Below are positions 13,749 to 20,595 of a DNA stretch of 52,114 bases, piece after piece. Source of the stretch: DASXMR01 sp036495525. GTDB lineage: Bacteria > Actinomycetota > Actinomycetes > Streptosporangiales > Streptosporangiaceae. The notes below the pieces were generated by a model. It searched no databases, had not been told where the DNA came from, and was given only the letters and a program-made list of their open reading frames with translations. The DNA is taken from the NCBI GenBank assembly GCA_036495525.1, contig DASXMR010000083.1, forward strand, positions 1 to 52,114, read 5' to 3'. Numbering within the stretch: the stretch's first letter is position 1; each line of letters opens with the position of its first letter. The position numbers and the translations under genes are program-made.

Positions 13749-15398
13749 TCAGCTCGCAGCCGGCTCCGCCTCACCCGACTGACGTGCCACCAGCGCCTCC
13801 ATCTCCTCCCTGGGCAGCTTGACTGCCTGCGCCCAGAAGTAGATGACCACGCTGAACACGATGACGATCAGCATGTCCCACCAGAACGGGATGCGGCCGG
13901 TGTTGACCGGCGCCTTCACCGCGCCGCCATCGAACTGGCCCTGCCAGGAGATGATGCCCATGCCGATCAGGTACACCGGCAGCCAGGTGGCCGACTTCCA
14001 GTCCAGCGGCGGCCGCTGCTTGTCGAACGCCATGGAGACGCCGATCAGGATGTAGCCGATCACCATGACGATGCCGAGCTTCCAGATGACCTCGAAGCCG
14101 GACCAGTAGATGATCAGGCTGGCGATCGCGAACGCGGCCGGGCCGAGTATCGCGGCGACTGGCATCCGGTACGGCCGGACCGCGTCCGGTACCTGCCCGC
14201 GGAACGCGCCGAGGGACAGCGGGCCGCCCGCGTACATCAGCACGCTGGCGCCGGTGACGAGGCCGACCAGCGCGCTCCAGCTCGGGAACGGCAGCAGGAA
14301 GAGCAGGCCGAGCAGGAACGAGAGGATCAGGCTGATCCACGGCACGCCATTCTTGTCTACCCTGGCGAAGATCTGCGGGTAGTACCTGTTCCTGGCCAGG
14401 CCGTAGCCGATCCGCGAGGTCGAGGTCTGATACACCAGGCCGGTCCCCGACGGGGAGATGAAGGCGTCGATCCGCAGGACCACCGCCAGCCAGCCGAGTC
14501 CCACGCCTGTTGCCAGGAACGCCAGCGGGCCGAGCTGCATGCTGGCGTTGCCCTTCAGCGCTCCCCAGCCGTGCGCCAGGTCAGCCGGCCGCAGCGCGCC
14601 GAGGAAGACCACCTGCAGCAGGATGTAGATCACCGTGCACAACAGGATCGCGGTGATGATCGCCCTGGGGAGGTTGCGCTGCGGGTCGCGCACCTCACCG
14701 GCGAGCTGATCGGCCTGCTCGAAGCCGAGGTAGGCGAACACGATGCCTGCGCCCGGGATCGCGGCGAACATCGCCTTCGTGCCGAACGGCATGAAGCCGC
14801 CGTGCGAGTTGAAGTTGCTGCCGTGGAACTGGGTGGCCAGGAAGATGATGGCCAGGATCGGGATCGCGATCTTCCACCAGGTGAGCGCGACGTTCACCCG
14901 GTTGAACAGCCGCATCGCCAGGAAGTTCACCGCGGTGAAGATCGCCATCAGGATAACGCTGATGACGAAGCCCAGCCCGGTGACCTCCTGGTTGCTCGTG
15001 CTGTACAGGCCGTGCCAGTAGAAGGCCAGATACTGCATCACCGCGAAGCACTCGATCGGCGCGACGGTGACCGCCTGTACCCAGGAGAAGAACCCGAACG
15101 AGATTCCGGCGACGCTGCCGAAGGCAAAGTGCGGGAATCTCGCCGTGCCGCCGGCCACCGGGTACATTCCGCCCAGCTCAGCGTGCACCAGGGCCAGGAC
15201 AATGATCATCACGCCCGCGATGCCCCAGGCCAGCAGGGCCGAGGTGCCGGTGGAATACGAGGCCTTCCACGAGCCGAACAGCCAGCCGGATCCGATGATC
15301 GAGGTCACGGACGCCCAGGTGGCGCCGACCAGACCCATCTCCCGTCTCAGGCCAACGTCCCCCGGTCGCTTGAGGGAGGGTACCGCCGCAGTTGCCAT
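13749..15398 (-). CDS. APC-superfamily amino acid permease
   Basis: A 549-residue membrane transporter with about 12-14 hydrophobic helices. The N-terminal signature GLRREMGLVGATWASVTSIIGSG and FGSWKASY, then EVRDPQRNLPRAI after helix 6, are typical APC-family features in which glycine-rich broken helix 1 forms the substrate site. It likely imports an amino acid or related amine by cation symport or exchange; substrate unknown. ATG 15398 is chosen because GAAGG lies about seven bases upstream; further in-frame ATGs at 15455 and 15503 lack such a site. The gene converges with sodX across a strong terminator. It appears to be monocistronic. Confidence 0.88.
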   Translation of the reverse strand: MATAAVPSLKRPGDVGLRREMGLVGATWASVTSIIGSGWLFGSWKASYSTGTSALLAWGIAGVMIIVLALVHAELGGMYPVAGGTARFPHFAFGSVAGISFGFFSWVQAVTVAPIECFAVMQYLAFYWHGLYSTSNQEVTGLGFVISVILMAIFTAVNFLAMRLFNRVNVALTWWKIAIPILAIIFLATQFHGSNFNSHGGFMPFGTKAMFAAIPGAGIVFAYLGFEQADQLAGEVRDPQRNLPRAIITAILLCTVIYILLQVVFLGALRPADLAHGWGALKGNASMQLGPLAFLATGVGLGWLAVVLRIDAFISPSGTGLVYQTSTSRIGYGLARNRYYPQIFARVDKNGVPWISLILSFLLGLLFLLPFPSWSALVGLVTGASVLMYAGGPLSLGAFRGQVPDAVRPYRMPVAAILGPAAFAIASLIIYWSGFEVIWKLGIVMVIGYILIGVSMAFDKQRPPLDWKSATWLPVYLIGMGIISWQGQFDGGAVKAPVNTGRIPFWWDMLIVIVFSVVIYFWAQAVKLPREEMEALVARQSGEAEPAAS

Positions 15399-15577
15399 TG
15401 CCGAACCTTCTTTCGGGTCCGCATACGTGGGCCATACGCCCGTTGAGTTGCCCATCATGCTAATGATCGACTCGGCCGTTGAGAAGAAGTTCGGCGGAGT
15501 CAATTCAGTAACGCCAGCTCCGTGATCACTTCATCGAGCCGCCATAGACGCTCCCTTTCGGTCATCTGCCGGCCAGA

Positions 15578-15682
15578 ACGCCAGCGCCGAGCCCGCTGGC
15601 GTGCTGCGGGTGTTTTCAGCCTCGATCAGTACCTGCGGGCGAATCGGAGCCGCGTCGCAACGCTGTTACGGAGCGATTCGCC
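15578..15682. promoter_or_regulatory. Two long inverted repeats in a 364-base gap
   Basis: The gap 15399-15762 separates the divergent permease and membrane-protein genes. It contains ACGCCAGCG (15578-15586) pairing perfectly with CGCTGGCGT (15594-15602) over a seven-base loop, followed on the plus strand by a short T-run, and a second pair GGCGAATCG (15638-15646) facing CGATTCGCC (15674-15682) across 27 bases. They may be operators or leader hairpins of either gene. GGAGGAGGG just before 15763 is the ribosome-binding site of the plus-strand gene. Nothing else is seen in the gap. Confidence 0.5.
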
Positions 15683-15762
15683 GGGCTGAGGCTGCCCGAT
15701 GACGCTCCGGTCACGCCGGGTTAACCTGGTCCAGGGTCGCGGCTCGCTCGGAGGAGGGCCCG

Positions 15763-16884
15763 ATGCTGCGCAGAATCGGGTACGGGGTGGCGCTGGCCGG
15801 CGCTGCGGCGGCGCTGATCGTCGTCGGCTGGCCGGCTGCCGGGGCCGGTCCGGCCACGGTGATCAACCGCGCCGACGCGATCGCGATCCTGCTTATCCTC
15901 GCGGTGCTGCCCTGGGCGGCGCGCCGGCGGTTCGGCCCGGCCGGGGGCGGCTGGCGGCTGCTGACCCGGACCGCGGGCTATGCGGTCCTGCTGGGCCTCG
16001 TACTGATCAAGTCCTATGTGGAGCGCTTTGAATACGCGGCGCTGCCCGGCCGGTCGTGGCTTGTCGGCCTGTGGGCCGGCGAGTTCGTCTTCCTGGCCGT
16101 GACGGCCGTGTACCTCACCGGGCTGCTCGCCGTCACTGCGGGCCGGCCTCCGGCCGGCCCGGCGGCGCTGGCGGCTGGCGTCGTCACCGGCGGAGCGGCC
16201 GGACTGGTCGCGTTCGCGCTCCCGCCGGTCGGCAACCCGCTGCACGTGACGAAGGGATGGCTGGCCCTGCTGCACGGCCTCGGCTGGGGCATCGGCGTGC
16301 CAGTTCTGCTCGGCGCGGGCGTTGCCGCCGGGATGGCTGCCGCCAGGCGGGCCGCTGGCCGGGACGGGCGGCTGTCGCGTGCCGACTCCCGCACCAGGCA
16401 GGCTGTCATGGCCGGGTTGTGCGCGGGCGCAGCCGCTGCGCTGCTGCTGTCCGTGGCCGGGATCAGCGCAGCAGCGCTGCTGCCGCACCAGGCGATGAGC
16501 TTCCACCTGAGCCTGGCGGCCATGCGCCAGAACAGGAACATCCCCGCCGGGGTCCTGGAGTTCGAGCTGAGCGTCCGGGCCAGCGCGGCTGGTTACCTGC
16601 TGGTCCTCATCTTCTTCCCGTTCCTCGGGGCCGGGCTCGGTGCGTGGGGCGGGATGTTCGCTGTCGATCAGGGCGGGGACGACGGCGGTGGCGGTGGCGG
16701 AGGCGGCGGTGGCGGTGGCGGTGATAAGCAGCCGGACCCGCCGCCGGGCGGACGGCAGCTCGATCCGGAAGGCGGGCCGGCTTTCCTCGCCGGGTACTTG
16801 CACGAGCTGCCCGATCTTGCTGGCCTGATCGCGGCAGGTGAGCGCGAGCCCGCCGTGCCCGACCGCGCCGGGCGCAATGCCTAG
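15763..16884 (+). CDS. Multi-pass membrane protein with polyglycine linker, unknown function
   Basis: A 373-residue protein. Residues 1-300 contain about eight hydrophobic helices with basic loops (for example ARRAAGRDGRLSRADSRTR). Around residues 308-320 there is an uninterrupted run of 13 glycines, followed by an Asp/Pro-rich hinge and a short cytoplasmic or extracellular tail with LAGYLHELPDLAGLIAAGERE. I recognise no family. Start ATG has an excellent GGAGGAGGG seven bases upstream. It stands alone between the divergent permease and a convergent CGNR-type regulator. The glycine tract suggests a flexible tether between the membrane part and the tail helix; function is not assigned. Confidence 0.72.
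   Translation: MLRRIGYGVALAGAAAALIVVGWPAAGAGPATVINRADAIAILLILAVLPWAARRRFGPAGGGWRLLTRTAGYAVLLGLVLIKSYVERFEYAALPGRSWLVGLWAGEFVFLAVTAVYLTGLLAVTAGRPPAGPAALAAGVVTGGAAGLVAFALPPVGNPLHVTKGWLALLHGLGWGIGVPVLLGAGVAAGMAAARRAAGRDGRLSRADSRTRQAVMAGLCAGAAAALLLSVAGISAAALLPHQAMSFHLSLAAMRQNRNIPAGVLEFELSVRASAAGYLLVLIFFPFLGAGLGAWGGMFAVDQGGDDGGGGGGGGGGGGGDKQPDPPPGGRQLDPEGGPAFLAGYLHELPDLAGLIAAGEREPAVPDRAGRNA
16684..16722 (+). repeat. GGY microsatellite encoding 13 glycines
   Basis: Thirteen consecutive GGN codons, mostly alternating GGC and GGT, within the membrane-protein gene. Slippage in such a tract changes length by whole codons if in units of three or six, so linker length may vary between strains. Confidence 0.85.
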
Positions 16885-16902
16885 TCCGGCTCGCCGGTGA
16901 TC

Positions 16903-16978
16903 GCATTTCCGGCTGGATGCCCATGCAGCGGTCCCCGCGGCTCCAGCATTTCCGGTGCGGGCTTTACCGGATGGGCAT
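16903..16978. repeat. Direct and inverted short repeats in a convergent gap
   Basis: Between the convergent genes ending at 16884 and 17034, GCATTTCCGG occurs twice (16903-16912 and 16946-16955), and ATGCCCAT (16917-16924) faces ATGGGCAT (16971-16978) across 46 bases. The inverted pair could form the base of a large termination hairpin. No U-tract is present. Confidence 0.45.
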
Positions 16979-17033
16979 TTGATCGGGCCGGGACGGCTGA
17001 AGATTTCTCTTCGCTGTCATGGCGCCGGCCGGG

Positions 17034-17597
17034 CTAGCCGGCGGCGGACGAGGCCGAATAACGCGCGCGGCTCGGCAGCGCGGTCACGTTTGCCTTATCG
17101 GGGCTGTGGTCGGCGCAATACCTGGCCGGTCGGCCGGGCCGGGTGCCGGCGAAGACGCCAGGGCAGCCAGGCGCGGCACAGTTGCCGAGGTGGCTCAGCC
17201 CGAGCTGGCTGAGGATCATGGCCAGCCCGAGCACGGCGGCTGCGCCGTACCGGTCGGCGAGCGAGCCAATCGGCTCGAGGTGCAGGTGCCAGCCGGAGCG
17301 ATCATGGTCTGCCAGGCAGGGGCGCACAGGGTAACGGACCAGCAAGGCGTTGAGCTGGCTGGCGGCGGCTGCCTGGTCACCCCTGGCTGCGGCGGCGAAG
17401 ATCTCGGCGAGCTCCGCGCGCAGCTCCCGCAGCGCCCCGAGGTCATGCGCGGTGCACGGCCCGGCCAGGTACGGGTCATCGGCCGACAGCGCACGCAGCG
17501 CGTCGATGTTGCCGAGCTGGTCCCCGTCGCTGGCGCCGCTTGTTACTGCTGTGTTCACAAGGCGGACGGCTAGCTCGGCATAGGACGTGAAATCCAA
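17034..17597 (-). CDS. CGNR-type zinc-finger / ABATE-domain putative regulator
   Basis: A 187-residue protein. The N-terminal 130 residues fit the stress-sensing ABATE-type helical region (TSYAELAVRLVNTA, then LRELRAELAEIFAAAARGD). The C terminus has a zinc-finger-like CAAPGCPGVFAGTRPGRPARYC, but the final CGNR-type segment is degenerate (ADHSPDKANVTA), so one zinc ligand may be replaced by His. Members of this family are presumed DNA-binding regulators; few have been studied. A TTG start at 17597 is preferred: GAGGA lies seven bases upstream and the protein then begins LDFTSYAELA, as family members do. The divergent MDR enzyme 134 bases away is a plausible target. Confidence 0.72.
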   Translation of the reverse strand: MDFTSYAELAVRLVNTAVTSGASDGDQLGNIDALRALSADDPYLAGPCTAHDLGALRELRAELAEIFAAAARGDQAAAASQLNALLVRYPVRPCLADHDRSGWHLHLEPIGSLADRYGAAAVLGLAMILSQLGLSHLGNCAAPGCPGVFAGTRPGRPARYCADHSPDKANVTALPSRARYSASSAAG

Positions 17598-17731
17598 TTT
17601 GTGATCCTCAGCCGGGAAGCTTTTTCTACTAGTGCCGTTTCGCGAATCGAGTATGGCACAGCCAATGCCGATAGTGACAGAACAGATGCAGCGCGCTGAT
17701 GTCACGGCGCGGCCGGCTAGGGTCCGTGTCC

Positions 17732-18700
17732 ATGTTCGCGATCACCGCGGCGCGCATTGATGCCGCCGACCCGCTGGCCGGCCTGCAGCTTGGCGAGCGG
17801 CCCGAGCCGGCCGTCCCGGACGGGTGGACGACCGTCACCGTCAGGGCCGCGGCGCTCAACCATCACGACGTGTGGTCGCTGCGCGGCGTCGGGCTGCCAG
17901 CTGATCGGCTGCCGATGATCCTCGGCTGCGACGCCGCCGGGGTAGTCGAGGACGGCAGCGAGGTGGTGGTGCACGCCGTCATCGGTGACCCGGCGGCTGC
18001 CGGCGGCGACGAGACGTTCGACCCTCGCCGCTCGCTGCTGTCCGAGCGCCACGACGGGACTTTCGCCGACCGGGTGGCCGTGCCCACGCGCAACCTGGTG
18101 CCCAAGCCAGCGGTGCTCTCGTTCGCCCAGGCCGCCTGCCTGCCAACTGCTTACCTCACCGCTTACCGCATGCTCTTTACCAGGGCGCCCATCAAGCCCG
18201 GCGACACCGTCCTGGTGCAGGGGGCCGGCGGTGGGGTTGCCACCGCGCTGATCCTGCTCGGCCGCGCGGCCGGCTACCGGGTGTGGGTGACCAGCAGGAG
18301 CGAGGAGAAGCGTCAGCGCGCCATCGAGCTGGGCGCGGACCAGGCTTTCGACTCGGGCGCGCGGCTGCCCGAGCGGGTGGATGCGGTGATGGAGTCGGTC
18401 GGCGAGGCGACCTGGGCGCATTCGCTGCGCGCGCTGCGGCCGGGCGGGACCATCGTGGTCTGCGGGGCGACCAGCGGCCCCGCGCCGTCCGCCGACCTCA
18501 ACCGGGTGTTCTTCCTGCAGCTTTCGGTGGTCGGGTCGACCATGGGCAGCCGCGACGAGCTCGCCCGGCTGGCGCGGTTCTGCGAGCAGACCGGGGTGCG
18601 GCCGCTGATCGACCGGACCCTGCCGCTGACTCAGGCGCGGGACGGCTTCGCCGCGATGATCTCCGGGGACGTCTTCGGGAAGATCGTCTTTACCCGCTGA
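17732..18700 (+). CDS. Quinone oxidoreductase-like medium-chain dehydrogenase
   Basis: A 322-residue MDR-family NAD(P)H-dependent oxidoreductase. Evidence: NHHDVWSLRGVGLP and MILGCDAAGVV in the catalytic domain, then the nucleotide-binding VLVQGAGGGVATALILLGRA with SRSEEKRQRAIELGAD. The catalytic zinc Cys and the structural zinc cysteines of alcohol dehydrogenases are missing, placing it with the zinc-free quinone or enoyl reductases. Substrate unknown. The ATG at 17732 lies nine bases after a TAGGGT -10-like element (17718-17723), so the message may be nearly leaderless. Its stop is only three bases from the end of the convergent padR gene, leaving no room for a separate terminator. Confidence 0.85.
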   Translation: MFAITAARIDAADPLAGLQLGERPEPAVPDGWTTVTVRAAALNHHDVWSLRGVGLPADRLPMILGCDAAGVVEDGSEVVVHAVIGDPAAAGGDETFDPRRSLLSERHDGTFADRVAVPTRNLVPKPAVLSFAQAACLPTAYLTAYRMLFTRAPIKPGDTVLVQGAGGGVATALILLGRAAGYRVWVTSRSEEKRQRAIELGADQAFDSGARLPERVDAVMESVGEATWAHSLRALRPGGTIVVCGATSGPAPSADLNRVFFLQLSVVGSTMGSRDELARLARFCEQTGVRPLIDRTLPLTQARDGFAAMISGDVFGKIVFTR

Positions 18701-18703
18701 GCG

Positions 18704-20146
18704 CTAGTCGTCCTGCCCGGCCGGCTGATCTGGCTCGGCCGGGCCGGCTGGCTCGCTGCGTCGCCCGCCTGACTTGCCAGCTGGGCCGTCGGACTCGCCG
18801 CCAGCGCCAGCTTCCTGGTCGCCAGCGCCGGCTGCCCGGCCGCCAGAGCCTGCCGCGCCGCGCGCCCCAGCGGACCGGGTTCCCTCGTCCGCCTGCCCGC
18901 CTTGATCGGCCGGTGGCCGGCTAGCGCCGCCGAAAACCTCGTCCTTGATCCGGGTGAGAGAGTCCTCAAGGATCTCCCACAGCTCGCCGAGGCCCTTCTC
19001 GCCGATGTACTCAGCCTGGCCGGCGGCCGTGCGCAGCTCCCTGGCGAAGTCGATGGCCATATGCTCCAGGTCGCGGAAGAACCAGGGGCCCGGCTGGCCC
19101 GCACGGCCTGACCCGCGCCCGCCTCGCGCACTGCCCGCCCGGCCACCCTGACCGGAACCGCCGAGCCGGTCAGCCCAGTCCTGCCAGTTCGCCCACGCTG
19201 CCCAGTCCGGGCGGCCTGGCCACTCGCCACGGTCCCTGCGGCCGCCGCCACGCTGTGCCCGGAACCAGTCGCGCATGTCCTCCCGTGCCCGGCGGGCGTT
19301 CTCGCGGACTCGCCGCGCTTCTTCCCGCGCCGCATCGTCGTCCGCGCCCCGGTCGTGGTCCGAGCGCCGCCCGGCGTGGCTGTCGCCGTCCTCCGCAGCC
19401 GACCGGCCGGCGGCTCCAGCGCCACCTCCGGCCGGCTGCTGGCTGGCGCCTGCGTGCGGCTCGTCAGCTGATCCTGGTGCCCGGTCAGTGGCCGAGGGCC
19501 CGGAGCCGGCCGGGCGCTCAGCGCTGGCTGCTGCCCAGACATCGCCCTCGGATTCAGGCCCCGGCCGCGGCCCGGCTCCGGCCGGCTGGCCCTCACTGGC
19601 TGGCGGCGGCGTGCCGTCTGGCTGCTGCCCGGTGTCAGCCGGCTGGCCGGTGCCCGGCTGCTGCCCGGCCGCTGACCGCTGGCGAGGTCCGGAAGCCTCC
19701 CCAGCGTCAGCTGGCTCGCGGTCCGGCCGGCCGGGTGACCTGGCCTGCCTGCCTTCCCGGCGGACGTCCCTGGCTACCCAGGTAAATTCCTCGCGCAGGT
19801 TACGCACCGTCTCGCGAACGTCCTGCGAGATCTCCCTGGCAATGTCCCTGACTGACTCGGTGAGCTCTTCCTCCAGGTCAGCCAAGTCGTCCACCCGGGC
19901 GTGAATCTCCTCCCGGCCCTTCTCGGTGATCCGGTACACCTTCTTGCCGTCGACCTCGTCGTGCGTGACCAGGCCTTCCTCCTCCAGCCTGGCCAGGCGC
20001 GGATAGATGGTGCCGGGCGAGGGGGAGTAGATGCCCATGAAGCGGTCCTGCAGCAGCCGGATGACCTCGTATCCGTGTCGCGGCGCCTCGTCGAGCAGCT
20101 TCAGCAGGTACAGGCGCAGCCTGCCGTGCCGGAAAACCGGGCTCAT
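18704..20146 (-). CDS. PadR-family regulator with long low-complexity C-terminal extension
   Basis: A 480-residue protein, far longer than typical PadR proteins (about 100-200 residues). Residues 1-90 are the winged helix (LRLYLLKLLDEAPRHGYEVIR, GIYSPSPGTIYPRLARLEEEG, DGKKVYRITEKGREEI). Next comes an acidic helical segment (LADLEEELTESVRDIAREI). About 200 residues of Gly/Pro/Ala/Gln-rich, presumably disordered sequence follow, then a second ordered block (FRDLEHMAIDFARELRTAAG to LEDSLTRIKDEVFGG) and a disordered tail. GGGAGGA precedes the ATG by seven bases. A palindrome abutting its -35 suggests autorepression. The ordered block may be an oligomerisation or effector region; this is inference. 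Confidence 0.85.
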   Translation of the reverse strand: MSPVFRHGRLRLYLLKLLDEAPRHGYEVIRLLQDRFMGIYSPSPGTIYPRLARLEEEGLVTHDEVDGKKVYRITEKGREEIHARVDDLADLEEELTESVRDIAREISQDVRETVRNLREEFTWVARDVRREGRQARSPGRPDREPADAGEASGPRQRSAAGQQPGTGQPADTGQQPDGTPPPASEGQPAGAGPRPGPESEGDVWAAASAERPAGSGPSATDRAPGSADEPHAGASQQPAGGGAGAAGRSAAEDGDSHAGRRSDHDRGADDDAAREEARRVRENARRAREDMRDWFRAQRGGGRRDRGEWPGRPDWAAWANWQDWADRLGGSGQGGRAGSARGGRGSGRAGQPGPWFFRDLEHMAIDFARELRTAAGQAEYIGEKGLGELWEILEDSLTRIKDEVFGGASRPPADQGGQADEGTRSAGARGAAGSGGRAAGAGDQEAGAGGESDGPAGKSGGRRSEPAGPAEPDQPAGQDD

Positions 20147-20233
20147 CGCACATCCTCCCTCTGGCCAGCGCTCACGCGGTCCCGCATAGGCGGTTCGGCG
20201 GCGGAGCCAGGGCCGTCAAGCGGCAACACACAT

Positions 20234-20254
20234 ACGATATATCGTGTCTGTCAA
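20234..20254 (-). promoter_or_regulatory. PadR promoter -35 with adjoining operator palindrome
   Basis: On the minus strand a consensus -35 TTGACA (complement of 20249-20254) is followed three bases later by the perfect 12-base palindrome ACGATATATCGT (20234-20245), which fills the spacer before a weak -10 (TATGTG or TGTGTT). AT-rich CGATATATCG-type palindromes are operators of many actinobacterial PadR repressors, as I recall. Position between -35 and -10 fits negative autoregulation. Confidence 0.72.
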
Positions 20255-20315
20255 AAAGCAACTCGTCACGGGCTGCTTCGCACGTCAGAGCCGGTTCCGC
20301 GGCTCCCCGCACGGC

Positions 20316-20345
20316 GCGCCTGGCCCGGCCGGCGCGGCCAGGCGC
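20316..20345 (-). terminator. Probable terminator of the kgd-DUF6104 transcript
   Basis: A perfect 10-base-pair stem: GCGCCTGGCC (20316-20325) pairs with GGCCAGGCGC (20336-20345) over a ten-base loop. It lies about 75 bases after the small gene that follows kgd and before the padR promoter. No U-tract. Confidence 0.6.
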
Positions 20346-20419
20346 CGGCCGGGCCAGGGCACCGAGCGCATCGCAGCGGCGGCCAGCCGAGCCGGCCGCG
20401 CCGTCCTCCAGAGCCAGGG

Positions 20420-20593
20420 CTACTCGTCCTCGTCGAGCCGGGCGAGCCAGTTGGCCAGCCGGTCCACCGCTGCCTCGTCGCCGGGGTTCAGGTCGACGAA
20501 CTCCCGCAGCCGCTCGGCCAGCCAGCCCAGAGTGACCTCGTCAGTCCCGCGCCGGTCGCCGAGTTCCTCGATGCCGCGGTCGGTGAAGTACAC
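20420..20593 (-). CDS. DUF6104-like small protein encoded directly behind kgd
   Basis: A 57-residue ORF reading MYFTDRGIEELGDRRGTDEV, then TLGWLAERLREFVDLNPGDE, ending NWLARLDEDE. It is acidic, helical and has no membrane segment. It closely resembles a small family (DUF6104, from memory) found next to 2-oxoglutarate dehydrogenase genes in actinobacteria. GTG at 20593 lies only two bases after the kgd stop, so translation is almost certainly coupled. Function unknown; the fixed position behind kgd suggests a structural or regulatory accessory of the enzyme, which is inference. It is short enough to be missed by length-filtered gene finding. Confidence 0.85.
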   Translation of the reverse strand: MYFTDRGIEELGDRRGTDEVTLGWLAERLREFVDLNPGDEAAVDRLANWLARLDEDE

Positions 20594-20595
20594 CG

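Noticed and set aside
13695..15446. 583-codon plus-strand frame opposite the permease gene
   Set aside because: It mirrors the permease reading frame and its product is charged and repetitive without domains, while the opposite strand encodes a clear APC transporter.
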